Shown one piece after another: positions 37,098 to 45,863 of a stretch of 64,000 bases of DNA. Within the stretch, counting starts at the first letter, position 1. Every line of letters starts with the position of its first letter. The stretch is from Ensifer sp. IC3342. Lineage in GTDB: Bacteria > Pseudomonadota > Alphaproteobacteria > Rhizobiales > Rhizobiaceae. The notes under the pieces were generated by a model, which saw only the letters and a list, made by a program, of their open reading frames with translations, made no database searches and had not been told where the DNA came from. The stretch spans positions 18,866-82,865 of the forward strand of contig NZ_JADYVE010000021.1 in the NCBI RefSeq assembly GCF_020193655.1, given 5' to 3'. The position numbers were made by a program, and so were the translations under genes.

Positions 37098-38138
37098 ATG
37101 GCAATCGTGTTCAGACAAGAAACATTCCGCGACGATTTCACCTACCGCAACAGTCCCGGCAACATCCGCCGTTTTCCTTTCCCCTTCGATCGGGACGAGT
37201 ACATGTACTCCGTCAACATGGAGCCCCACGTGCGCGGCCAGGCGGGCACGGTCTACGAGAGCCTGATCGACGTCGACGAGCATTACGTCGCCGAAATGCA
37301 GGACCGGGCGCTGGTGCTGAAGGAGGATCCGCTGCGCTACCAGGCGCTGCCGCACATGATGGCGGCGCAATGGGATACGCTGGAACTGTTGATGGAGGAG
37401 CAGGCGGCCGGATATCCCGAGCACTTCACACTTATAAGGAATGGCGATCGATGGCGTTGGATCAACCGACCGCTTGGCATCGACGATACTTTCACCTTCG
37501 GGGATCGCTCGACGCTTCCCTATGACCCTTTCGAATACATCACCCGCCAGGCCCAGGGCGATTTCTGCATCGTCGACCAGCGCGACGGCAATCTCTGGAT
37601 GGATGCCGGCATGGTCACGACCCAGGCCGACTGGTCGCTCGATTTCGACATCGGCATGAACTTCATGGAGTGGCATGGTCCGGTGCCGCTCGCCCATCAG
37701 ATCGGCGTTTTCGACCGGGCGCTGAAATTCCTTCTGAACCTGCAGCTGGGAAAGCCGACGCGTCGCTTCAACTGGACGATGACGATCAATCCGCGCCTCG
37801 ACACCAGCCCGGAGAATTACCACAAGTGGGGGCCGGACCGAACGACGGTGACACCGGACAACGTCGGCGAGAAGGTGCACCTGCGCGTCGAGTTGCAGAG
37901 CCTCTGGCGCCTGCCGCGCTCGAACGCCATCCTCTTCGTGATCCGCTGCTACCTGATAAGCATGAACGAACTCGTGACGGTGCCGAAATGGGCCCGCCGC
38001 CTCCACCGCGTTCTGAAAACGCTGCCCCCTGAGCTCGTCGACTACAAGGGGCTGACCCGGTACCGCGACAACACCATTGCGTGGCTTTCGAAACACGACG
38101 ATGGCGCGCCCACGAGCCCGGGCATCTTTCCGGATTGA
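37098..38138 (+). CDS. dmmC: heme-dependent oxidative N-demethylase, catalytic subunit (DUF3445)
   Basis: About 346 residues of the heme-dependent oxidative N-demethylase (DUF3445) family. Typical segments are LRYQALPHMMAAQWDTLELL, TFGDRSTLPYDPFEYITRQ, FNWTMTINPRLDTSPENYHK and LRVELQSLWRLPRSNAILF. Within known dimethylamine monooxygenase this is the heme subunit that oxidises dimethylamine to methylamine and formaldehyde. It starts 22 bp after dmmB with GGGGAG upstream. The heme ligand cannot be picked from sequence alone. Confidence 0.85.
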   Translation: MAIVFRQETFRDDFTYRNSPGNIRRFPFPFDRDEYMYSVNMEPHVRGQAGTVYESLIDVDEHYVAEMQDRALVLKEDPLRYQALPHMMAAQWDTLELLMEEQAAGYPEHFTLIRNGDRWRWINRPLGIDDTFTFGDRSTLPYDPFEYITRQAQGDFCIVDQRDGNLWMDAGMVTTQADWSLDFDIGMNFMEWHGPVPLAHQIGVFDRALKFLLNLQLGKPTRRFNWTMTINPRLDTSPENYHKWGPDRTTVTPDNVGEKVHLRVELQSLWRLPRSNAILFVIRCYLISMNELVTVPKWARRLHRVLKTLPPELVDYKGLTRYRDNTIAWLSKHDDGAPTSPGIFPD

Positions 38139-38184
38139 GGCTGCTTTCGGCACCAATTGCAACAAGCAAAGAGGGGAATGTTTC

Positions 38185-39522
38185 ATGACAAGAGTAGCCG
38201 TCATCGGTGCCGGACCATCCGGTCTGGCGCAATTGCGGGCCTTCCAATCGGCTGCCCAAAAGGGCGCCCGGATTCCGGAAATCGTCTGTTTTGAGAAACA
38301 GTCCGACTGGGGCGGACTATGGAACTACACCTGGCGCACCGGCCTCGACGAGTACGGCGAACCGGTTCACGGCAGCATGTATCGCTATCTCTGGTCGAAC
38401 GGTCCGAAGGAATGCCTGGAATTCGCCGACTACTCTTTCGAGGAGCATTTTGGTAAACCCATCGCCTCCTATCCTCCGCGGGCCGTGCTCTGGGATTACA
38501 TCAAGGGCCGCGTCGAGAAGGCGAATGTGCGCCAATGGGTCCGCTTCAACACGCCAGTGCGCATGGTCCGGTTCGACGGTGCGCGGGAGAAATTCACGGT
38601 GACGGCGCATGATCGCCTCGAGGACCGCATGTACGACGAGGAGTTCGACTTCGTGGTCGTTGCCACGGGCCACTTTTCGACTCCGAACGTCCCCTTTTTC
38701 GAAGGCGTGAGATCCTTCAACGGTCGTGTCCTGCACGCCCACGACTTCCGCGATGCATTGGAATTCAAGGGCAAGGACATCCTGCTCGTCGGCCGTAGCT
38801 ACTCGGCGGAAGACATCGGTTCGCAATGCTGGAAATACGGCGCGAAGTCGGTGACGACGAGCTATCGTTCCAAGCCGATGGGCTTCAAATGGCCGGAGAA
38901 CTTCGAGGAGCGGCCGCTATTGGTGAGGCTCGAAAACCGCACGGCGCATTTCGCCGATGGTTCGAGCAAGGAGGTCGACGCGCTGATCTTGTGTACCGGA
39001 TACCAGCACCACTTCCCGTTCCTGCCGGACGAGTTGCGTCTGAAGACCGCCAACCGACTTTGGGCCGACAGCCTCTACAAGGGCGTGATCTTCGACCGCA
39101 ACCGCCAACTCTTCTACATCGGCATGCAGGACCAGTTTTATACCTTCAACATGTTCGACGTGCAGGCCTGGTGGGCGCGCGACGTGATGATGGGCCGCAT
39201 CGAGCTGCCGCCGGAAGACGAGCTGAAGGCAAACTTCGACAAATGGCGCGCCCGCGAGGAGACGCTCGAGGATGCCGAGCAGATGATCTGGTTCCAAGGC
39301 GACTACGTGAAGGAGTTGCTCGCCGAGACCGACTATCCGAGCTTCGACATCGATGGCGTCAACAGAACCTTCATGGAGTGGGAGCACCACAAGGCGGAGA
39401 ACATCATGGGCTTCCGCGATCATGCCTACCGCTCGCTGATGACCGGCAACATGTCGCCGAAGCACCACACGCCCTGGGTCGAAGCGCTCGACGATTCGAT
39501 GGAGGAATATCTGCGCAATTGA
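38185..39522 (+). CDS. tmm: trimethylamine monooxygenase
   Basis: About 445 residues, the Tmm length. VAVIGAGPSGLAQLRAFQ is the FAD site (GAGPSG at residues 8-13). CFEKQSDWGGLWNYTWR is the Tmm-type segment after the second strand. FNGRVLHAHDFRD is the FMO fingerprint, and LLVGRSYSAEDIG is the NADPH site. YQHHFPFLPDELRLKT follows. It oxidises TMA to TMAO, the first step of this cluster. AGGGGA precedes the start. Tmm enzymes can also oxidise other small tertiary amines and dimethylsulfide. Confidence 0.95.
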   Translation: MTRVAVIGAGPSGLAQLRAFQSAAQKGARIPEIVCFEKQSDWGGLWNYTWRTGLDEYGEPVHGSMYRYLWSNGPKECLEFADYSFEEHFGKPIASYPPRAVLWDYIKGRVEKANVRQWVRFNTPVRMVRFDGAREKFTVTAHDRLEDRMYDEEFDFVVVATGHFSTPNVPFFEGVRSFNGRVLHAHDFRDALEFKGKDILLVGRSYSAEDIGSQCWKYGAKSVTTSYRSKPMGFKWPENFEERPLLVRLENRTAHFADGSSKEVDALILCTGYQHHFPFLPDELRLKTANRLWADSLYKGVIFDRNRQLFYIGMQDQFYTFNMFDVQAWWARDVMMGRIELPPEDELKANFDKWRAREETLEDAEQMIWFQGDYVKELLAETDYPSFDIDGVNRTFMEWEHHKAENIMGFRDHAYRSLMTGNMSPKHHTPWVEALDDSMEEYLRN

Positions 39523-39644
39523 CGATCTTCCAAACCCGCCTCTCTAGCCCGGGTTGCCGGAAGGGCCGCTTGCCGTGGCCCTCTCCGGCATGCTTGAAAT
39601 GAGGCGAGCAGCGGGATCCGAAACTCTCTTCGAGCGTGGCCTCC

Positions 39645-40244
39645 ATGGATTTCCAAACGAGCATTCTCGGCCGCATGAGCGGGTTCCTCTATCGATGCCG
39701 TGCCGATGAGAACTATACGATGCTGGAGATGACCAACGGCATCGAACGCATCTTCGGCTACCGGGCCGACGAGATCATCGGCAACCGGACGCGAAGCTTC
39801 ACCTCCATAATGTGCGAAGAGGACGTACCGGTCATGGATCGGCTCGTTGGCTGCGCGCTGGAAAAACGCACCGATTGGACGATGGAATATCGCATCCGCC
39901 ACAGGGATGGGCACTTCATCTGGGTGACGGAAACGGGCGGCGGCGTATGGGACGAGGCGGGCAAACTGCTCTACCTCGAAGGCAGCATCGTCAACATCGA
40001 GTCGCTTTACCAACGCATCGATGCGCAGACCGCCGAAATGCGCATTGCAGCTTCGAAGTCCGGCGAGATCCTGCAGTCGCTGCGCCATCTGAAGCTGCTT
40101 GCGGTCAATGCCGGGATCGAGGCGGCCCGCGCCGGCCCGGCCGGGTCCGGGTTCGCGGTCCTTGCCGCGGAGATGCGAATGCTCGCCAACTCCTCCGAGG
40201 AAGCAGCGCGCGCGATCTCCAACGCGCAACGCAAGCCCGCCTAG
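39645..40244 (+). CDS. small soluble PAS / chemoreceptor-like protein
   Basis: About 199 residues and no membrane helix. A PAS_3-type domain (GIERIFGYRADEIIGNRTRS to VWDEAGKLLYLEGSIVNIE) is followed by a short MCP-like hairpin, HLKLLAVNAGIEAARAGPAG then FAVLAAEMRMLANSSEEAA. This is the conserved receptor tip with only short flanking helices. Most chemoreceptors have a much longer signalling bundle, so it may be a minimal cytoplasmic receptor or a truncated one. It lies between tmm and tdm and may couple amine use to taxis or redox sensing, by position only. The ATG at 39645 is preferred; GTG at 39636 is possible. Confidence 0.75.
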   Translation: MDFQTSILGRMSGFLYRCRADENYTMLEMTNGIERIFGYRADEIIGNRTRSFTSIMCEEDVPVMDRLVGCALEKRTDWTMEYRIRHRDGHFIWVTETGGGVWDEAGKLLYLEGSIVNIESLYQRIDAQTAEMRIAASKSGEILQSLRHLKLLAVNAGIEAARAGPAGSGFAVLAAEMRMLANSSEEAARAISNAQRKPA

Positions 40245-40339
40245 ATCATTTCATAGTTTCATTGAAACAGTGAAGTGATCTAACCTTTTGAAACTATGCA
40301 ATTCCGGACGGAAAACGGTTTACCTTTTCCTGGAATTGC
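40244..40339. repeat. RIME-like rhizobial palindromic intergenic element
   Basis: Two hairpins. The first is an imperfect 37-nt palindrome with arms GATCATTTCATAGTTTCA and TGAAACAGTGAAGTGATC (40244-40280). The second has arms GCAATTCC (40298) and GGAATTGC (40332) around a GGACGGAAAACGG core, which I recognise as the motif of the Rhizobium-specific intergenic mosaic element. CATAGTTTCA can also pair with a downstream TGAAACTATG at 40289, giving mutually exclusive folds. It lies between convergent genes and may act as a bidirectional terminator. Confidence 0.7.
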
Positions 40340-40348
40340 TCCAGCCGC

Positions 40349-42718
40349 TCATGATCGCGGCCGCGTCTTCTGGGGATCGTAGTGCGAGAGCGGCACGATC
40401 GCGGCAGGAAGACGCTTCTGATGGCCGTCGAGTTTGCCGATCTCCACCTCGGTGCCGACCGCTCCGTGCATGGCATCGACGCGTGCCAGTGCAATGGTCT
40501 TGCCGAGGATCGGGGAGCGGACCGCACTGGTGACGACGCCGACCTGCGCGCGGCCGATATGGATGCAATCGCCGTGGCCGACGGCATCGTTCGCCTTTAC
40601 GTCGAGGCCCACCAGCAAATGACGCGGATGCTCCTTCCGACGGATAAGCGCCTCACGGCCGATGAAGTCATCGGCCTTGGATTTGAGTGGCACCGTGAAT
40701 CCGATACCAGCCTCGAAGGGATCGGTCTGGTCGGTGAACTCGTGATCGGCGAAGATCAGCCCGGCTTCGATACGCACCATGTCGAGCGCCTCCAGGCCCA
40801 TCGGCGTCAGACCATGCGGCTCTCCGGCCTGCCAGACGGCATCGAAGACGGCCAAAGCGTCCTTCGGATGGCAGAATATTTCATAGCCGAGTTCTCCGGT
40901 GTAGCCGGTGCGTGAGACGACGACGGGAGGGCCTTCGAATGTGCCGATGCGGCCGACAGCGAAGCGGAACCATTCGAGCTCGCCGATCGTCGGCTGGCGC
41001 GGCGCCGTCCAGATGATCTCCTTCAGGATGTCGCGGCTCTTCGGACCCTGGACGGCGATATTGTGCATCTGCGCGGTCGAGGAGCGTACCCAGGCCCTGA
41101 AGCCCTTCTTCTCCGCCTGTTCGCGCAGCCAGACGCCGCTGTAATCGTCGCCGCAGACCCATCGGAAGTTCCTGTCGCCGAGCCGGAAGAGCGTGCCGTC
41201 ATCGATCATGCCGCCGTTTTCATAGCACATTGCCGAATAGACGACCTGGCCGGTCGCGAGTTTGCGGACGTCGCGTGTCAGGCAATATTGCATCAGCTCT
41301 TCGGCATCGGGGCCAGTCACCTCGAATTTCCTGAGCGGCGAGAGGTCGATCACCACGGCCCTTTCGCGGCAAGCCCAGTATTCCTCGACCGCGCCGTCGG
41401 CGGCGAAGCGGTTCGGAAGCCAATAGCCGCGGTATTCGGCGTAATCGCGCGTCAGCGCGGAGAGGCGGGAGTGAAAGGCGGTTTCGCGCGTCAATTCGGG
41501 ATCGGCATCGGGGGTCATACGATAGGCTACCGCTCGTGAGAATTTCTCTTTTCCGGAAAAGGTACGGACGTGGATGTCGGTCGGATCCCAGCCGTTCGCC
41601 GCGTCGATATCGTCGGGACACGAAGACGAAACGCAGACAAGATCGGTAAGCGCCCGCATCAGCACGTAGTCGCCCGGCCGGGACCAGGGCTCGTCGAGGT
41701 ACAGCTGGTTGGTGTGATCGATGTTGGTATTGTAGAAGTAATTGAGCGCCTCCCAACCCTTGCGCGGCGCAATGCCGTAGGGCGCAAGCGCTGCGTTGAA
41801 GTTGTCCGTACAGTTGATGTGGCCAGGATAACCCATGTCGTCGTAGTAGCGGGCGTTGCAGGCCGTCGCGAAGGCGTCGTGGCGGCCGACCGTATCTTGA
41901 ACGATCTCCACGAGGGGTTCGAAGTCGCGATCGAAGGCTTTCGAGGGTAGACCCGGCGCCGGGTAGCTGCGGCCGAGTAAGGTACGTGTAACGGTGGAAT
42001 CGAGCGCGAGATCAAGACCTTTCTCGACCTTGCGTGCGGCAAAGGCTTGGAAGTCGGTGCACTGCCTGCCGTAGACGTCGATGATTTGAATGAACTCGCC
42101 CGCACGAACGAAATAAGCGGACGCCGTCGCCGCCTTGATGCGGATATCTTCGATCGGGTCGGCCATTGGTTCCGGCAGAGCGGCGGCATAGTCGCGGACG
42201 GTCCTGCTACGTCGGATCCGGATCTCGATCGGGGTCGTGGTATCCTGTGCCTCCGGTGACATCGCATGGCCCGGTGCGACCGCGATCAGCAGGCCCTTGA
42301 GGGCGATCGTGAAGTCCGCCTTGCTGCCGGGCGTCGATGCTTCGTCGAAAAGTCTGAGAGCGCCGGCCGCGGCGAGATCGGCGCCGCGGCGCCGAAGGGC
42401 GAGCCGCGTGCGTGCGGCACTCTCGTCGTCCGACGAGAGAATGGCCGTCAGACCCTCTGCCGCACCGGTGAAGGCCGCCCCGAGACCGGCAGACTGGAAG
42501 CGACCGTTCCCGTCGACGAAGGAAATCTCGCAAGCCTGCCCACCCTCGCTGTCGATGACGGTCACTTGGTCGCCGGCTTCGACGCCCACCACCAGAGATC
42601 CTCCGCCCCTGACCCGATAGCGTTCGGTGCCGTGCGGCAATGCCGGAACGCCGGGATAGCGGACGGTGCTCGCGGATATCGGGCGCACACCGATCCCCAT
42701 CGGGTGAAGATCTCGCAT
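40349..42718 (-). CDS. tdm: trimethylamine N-oxide demethylase (aldolase)
   Basis: About 789 residues. The N-terminal DUF1989-type half has ERYRVRGGGSLVVGVEAGDQ and conserved Cys in YGRQCTDFQAF, ATACNARYYDDMGY and HINCTDNF, which are probable metal ligands. The C-terminal GcvT-type half has RGYWLPNRFAADGAVEEYW, WVCGDDYSGVWLREQ and VSRTGYTGELGYEIFCHP and binds THF. Two-domain order and length match known Tdm, which splits TMAO into dimethylamine and formaldehyde. GGGAGGG lies before the ATG at 42718. It is convergent with the PAS gene and divergent from the permease. Confidence 0.95.
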   Translation of the reverse strand: MRDLHPMGIGVRPISASTVRYPGVPALPHGTERYRVRGGGSLVVGVEAGDQVTVIDSEGGQACEISFVDGNGRFQSAGLGAAFTGAAEGLTAILSSDDESAARTRLALRRRGADLAAAGALRLFDEASTPGSKADFTIALKGLLIAVAPGHAMSPEAQDTTTPIEIRIRRSRTVRDYAAALPEPMADPIEDIRIKAATASAYFVRAGEFIQIIDVYGRQCTDFQAFAARKVEKGLDLALDSTVTRTLLGRSYPAPGLPSKAFDRDFEPLVEIVQDTVGRHDAFATACNARYYDDMGYPGHINCTDNFNAALAPYGIAPRKGWEALNYFYNTNIDHTNQLYLDEPWSRPGDYVLMRALTDLVCVSSSCPDDIDAANGWDPTDIHVRTFSGKEKFSRAVAYRMTPDADPELTRETAFHSRLSALTRDYAEYRGYWLPNRFAADGAVEEYWACRERAVVIDLSPLRKFEVTGPDAEELMQYCLTRDVRKLATGQVVYSAMCYENGGMIDDGTLFRLGDRNFRWVCGDDYSGVWLREQAEKKGFRAWVRSSTAQMHNIAVQGPKSRDILKEIIWTAPRQPTIGELEWFRFAVGRIGTFEGPPVVVSRTGYTGELGYEIFCHPKDALAVFDAVWQAGEPHGLTPMGLEALDMVRIEAGLIFADHEFTDQTDPFEAGIGFTVPLKSKADDFIGREALIRRKEHPRHLLVGLDVKANDAVGHGDCIHIGRAQVGVVTSAVRSPILGKTIALARVDAMHGAVGTEVEIGKLDGHQKRLPAAIVPLSHYDPQKTRPRS

Positions 42719-42976
42719 ATTGACCCTCCCGGGATTGAAGGACGTTCGCACGCCCAGGTCATGCTCGCAAAATGCCGACGCAAAGTAAAGGAGATATTGA
42801 CTGCTAAGAAAATATATTCACTATGTGTCAACATCCGAGATCCGGAAATCCGCGCACGAACGCGGATAATCACAACGACCGGGCCGGCGTTGAATGGCTG
42901 GGGAGGCCGCGTTCAGGGAGACGTACGGAAGATACGTCCGGAACACCAGAACAATTAGAAATGGGGAATTTCACCG
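42719..42976. promoter_or_regulatory. divergent promoter region tdm / permease
   Basis: 258 bp. On the plus strand TTGACT at 42797-42802 and ACTATG seventeen bases later form a candidate -35/-10 pair for the permease, with an AT-rich spacer (42803-42830). The transcript would have a leader of about 150 nt. I found no operator repeat. Confidence 0.4.
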
Positions 42977-44761
42977 ATGACAGATGTAGTGGACGCCGGC
43001 ATCCCGTCCGGCACGGAAGGCAAGTTGATACGTGCGCTTGACTGGAAGGGCGCATTCTGGGTGGCGGCAGGGGTGCCGCCACTCGTCCTTTTTTCGATCG
43101 GAGGCATTGCAGGAACGACTGGAAAGCTTGCCTTTGCCGTTTGGATCATTTCGATGATCATGGGGTTGCTGCAGTCATTCACCTATGCGGAAATCGCCGG
43201 CATGTTCGGCAACAAGTCGGGCGGTGCCTCGGTCTACGGGGCGACGGCGTGGCTGCGCTACTCCAAGTTCATTGCACCGCTTTCGGTCTGGTGCAACTGG
43301 TTTGCCTGGTCGCCGGTGCTCTCGCTTGGCTGCGCGATTGCCGCCGGCTACATCCTGAACGCACTTTTTCCGATCCCCGCCGCCGATTCCCAGCCGGTCC
43401 TCGACTGGATTGCCGCGCACGCCTCATCCGTCGCGGCCGATAGCCCGCGTGTAGCGGAATGGCTGGCGGCACACGCCGGCTCGACGCCGGACGAGGCGGT
43501 CAAAGCGCTGCAGGGCGCCGACGCCGTGGCCGCGCTGACACCGGCCGTCCGCAACTGGTCGCTGGCAAGCTTCGGCATTCCCTTCCTGGCTACGGCCAAT
43601 CTCAACGCGACGTTCTTCATCGGCGCAGTCCTGATGCTGATCATCTTCGCGATCCAGCACCGTGGGATCCAGGAAACCGCCAGTGTGCAGAAATGGCTCG
43701 CGATCATCGTTCTGGTCCCGCTGGCCCTGATCGGCATCTTCCCGATCGTCAGCGGTGCGATCCAGATGACCAACGTGACAGGCCTCGTACCGCCAAGTGC
43801 CGCCTATTCCGGCGAGGATGGTACGTGGAGCAACGGCGGCTGGACGCTCTTTCTCGGTGGCCTCTACATTGCCGCCTGGTCGACTTACGGCTTCGAGACG
43901 GCGGTTTGCTACACCCGGGAACTCAAGAACCCGAAGACCGATACGTTCAAGGCAATCTTCTATTCCGGCCTGGCGTGCTGCTTGTTCTTCTTCCTCGTTC
44001 CTTTCGCCTTCCAGGGCGTGCTCGGCCACACCGGCATGCTGGCGCCGGGCATCGTCGACGGGACGGGTGTCGCGGAGGCGCTGGCCGGATTGATCGGGGG
44101 CGGACGCATCCTCACGCAGCTTCTGGTCATCCTGATGATCATGGCGCTGTTCCTCGCCATCATGACCGCCATGGCCGGGTCGTCCCGTACCCTCTATCAA
44201 GGTTCCAAGGACGGCTGGCTGCCGAAGTATCTGGACCATGTGAATGAAAACGGTGCGCCCACCCGCGCCATGTGGACGGATTTCGCCTTCAACCTCTTCC
44301 TCCTGGCGATCGCGTCGGATGTCGGCGGCTATTTCTTCGTTTTGGCCGTATCGAACGTGGGCTACATCATCTTCAACTTTCTGAACCTGAATTCAGGCTG
44401 GATTCACCGGATGGATTCGGGCCATATCGAGCGGCCGTGGAGGGCGCCGACCTGGCTTATCGGCCTCAACACGGTGCTGGCCTTCGTCAATGCGCTTTTC
44501 CTCGGCGCGGGCGCCAAGGTCTGGGGCTATGCCAACGCGCTTTGGGTTGGTTTCGCCTTCGCCGCCGTCATACTGCCGGTCTTTGCCTATCGTCATTACG
44601 TTCGCGATGGCGGCAAGTTCCCGGCGGGCGCAATGGACGATCTCGGCCTCGTGGGGCAGGATCTCGGGGTCAAAAAGGCCGGTATCCTTCCCTATGCCGC
44701 GCTCGTCGCTGGGCTTGCAATCGTGCTGGTCGCCAACGCCGTGTTCCAGCTTCCCGCCTAA
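42977..44761 (+). CDS. APC-superfamily amino acid/amine permease
   Basis: About 594 residues with roughly twelve membrane helices, for example WVAAGVPPLVLFSIGGIAG, LTWFAWSPVLSLGCAIAAGY-like and AIMTAMAGSSRTLYQGSKDG with the APC-type ending GWLPKYLDHVNENGAPTRA. A large insertion between helices 3 and 4 (about residues 140-190, rich in Ala) is probably periplasmic. It lies divergent from tdm, so the likely substrate is TMA, TMAO or another methylamine. This is inference: marine bacteria use an ABC transporter (TmoXWV) for TMAO. Confidence 0.8.
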   Translation: MTDVVDAGIPSGTEGKLIRALDWKGAFWVAAGVPPLVLFSIGGIAGTTGKLAFAVWIISMIMGLLQSFTYAEIAGMFGNKSGGASVYGATAWLRYSKFIAPLSVWCNWFAWSPVLSLGCAIAAGYILNALFPIPAADSQPVLDWIAAHASSVAADSPRVAEWLAAHAGSTPDEAVKALQGADAVAALTPAVRNWSLASFGIPFLATANLNATFFIGAVLMLIIFAIQHRGIQETASVQKWLAIIVLVPLALIGIFPIVSGAIQMTNVTGLVPPSAAYSGEDGTWSNGGWTLFLGGLYIAAWSTYGFETAVCYTRELKNPKTDTFKAIFYSGLACCLFFFLVPFAFQGVLGHTGMLAPGIVDGTGVAEALAGLIGGGRILTQLLVILMIMALFLAIMTAMAGSSRTLYQGSKDGWLPKYLDHVNENGAPTRAMWTDFAFNLFLLAIASDVGGYFFVLAVSNVGYIIFNFLNLNSGWIHRMDSGHIERPWRAPTWLIGLNTVLAFVNALFLGAGAKVWGYANALWVGFAFAAVILPVFAYRHYVRDGGKFPAGAMDDLGLVGQDLGVKKAGILPYAALVAGLAIVLVANAVFQLPA

Positions 44762-44772
44762 GTATCGACACG

Positions 44773-44806
44773 TCAATCGGCGTGCGCGGAAGCACACGCC
44801 GATTGA
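44773..44806 (+). terminator. hairpin downstream of the permease
   Basis: A perfect 12-bp stem, TCAATCGGCGTG / CACGCCGATTGA, with a 10-nt loop begins 12 bp past the permease stop. There is no U-run, so it is a probable but not canonical terminator. Confidence 0.55.
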
Positions 44807-44845
44807 GCACCTCATTGAGATCGCAACGTCGTTGACGAGACCGGG

Positions 44846-45091
44846 ATAGGTGAGGGGGCCAAACATTCGCCCGAGGCCGCAAACGGGCTGAACAACTATG
44901 AAAGCGGCATTCGCTCGTCTCTCCTCAAGACTGCCCGCAACATGCGCAATGCGGAAGCCCCCTATCAGGCAGCATTCGTCAACGTGGATCCGCGCTGGGC
45001 TCGCCCGAACGATGGGCCGTACTCAAGCAGGCCATGCCGCAGCTGACGGATTTCTACCTGCTGGCAGCTCTGGGGCAACTCGGGTCGTAGC
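44846..45091 (+). pseudogene. unidentified decayed gene
   Basis: Two protein-like pieces in different frames: GLNNYESGIRSSLLKTARNM then RNAEAPYQAAFVN, and LGSPERWAVLKQAMPQLTDF then YLLAALGQLGS ending at 45091. They look like one gene broken by a frameshift. I recognise no family. Confidence 0.3.
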
Positions 45092-45150
45092 GCGCTTCAT
45101 TCTGGACGACAGCAACGGGTCGAGAGTTCGCCTTGATCAGCGTCGTGGGT

Positions 45151-45208
45151 GGGTGGTATGCGGAAATCTAACGCCAAGGGGCTGGATGGCTAGGTTGCGC
45201 CAACAGGG
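45151..45208. repeat. copy B of the diverged repeat (copy A at 2610-2668)
   Basis: Same order and spacing of TCTAACGCCAA, GGATGGCTAG and TTGCGCCA as copy A. No transposase coding is visible around it, so only an element end or scar remains. Confidence 0.5.
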
Positions 45209-45542
45209 AGACATTGGTGGATCAGCTGCTATGGGAAAGACCATGCTGCCCGCCAATAAAGGCGCCAACCGCCGCATTGGAAGAAGGTGCTTTCCGAAAA
45301 CTCGATTCCGATTTTCGGCCCGATGCGTTAGCCAACTGTGCGACTTCGTCGATCTGGCTCTTCCGGTGCCAAACTGGATCGTTAAGCCCTGCGGACGAGC
45401 GGTCCGCCGAAGCCACAGAACTGATCCAACCTTAGTACGAAGATGGCCGAGATCACACCGGCGGTCGTGTTCGCGAGAAACCAGGAACATTAAGGCGCGA
45501 GCGCCGTTTAGAGCCACTGCGTTCGTGCATTGGGAGGTGATA
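45209..45542. other. intergenic, nothing recognised
   Basis: No gene, repeat or RNA is supported. Frames on both strands lack family features. Confidence 0.35.
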
Positions 45543-45863
45543 ATGAGAAAGCACTCCCGCGAGATATCGCCTGAGGTGCGCGCGGCTATCGGCGCGTTTC
45601 TCAGCGCATGTCAGAAAGAAGCCCGGCCGCTTGCGACCTCTGAAGCCCTTGGCGCAGTGCGGCGCCTTTTCCCTGATCTGGATATCTCGGATACCCACCT
45701 TGCGGATGCCATCATCAGCGAAGCATCGTTGGCCGGTTTCGACGTAGTCACCCCAGATCATAAGTCCGCGGCGCCGATGAGGGATTCACTTGAAGAATGG
45801 GATAATGAAGGCGGCGCAGTCGAGAAACCGTCGCGCAGCGAAACTCGGCGGGAGTGGCAATGA
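45543..45863 (+). CDS. small conserved hypothetical protein
   Basis: About 106 residues, probably soluble. It has helices (SPEVRAAIGAFLSACQKE, LATSEALGAVRRLFPDLDIS, DTHLADAIISEASLAGFDV) and a charged tail. A helical core with hydrophilic ends resembles small rhizobial proteins, but I recognise no family. GGGAGG upstream supports the ATG. Confidence 0.6.
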   Translation: MRKHSREISPEVRAAIGAFLSACQKEARPLATSEALGAVRRLFPDLDISDTHLADAIISEASLAGFDVVTPDHKSAAPMRDSLEEWDNEGGAVEKPSRSETRREWQ

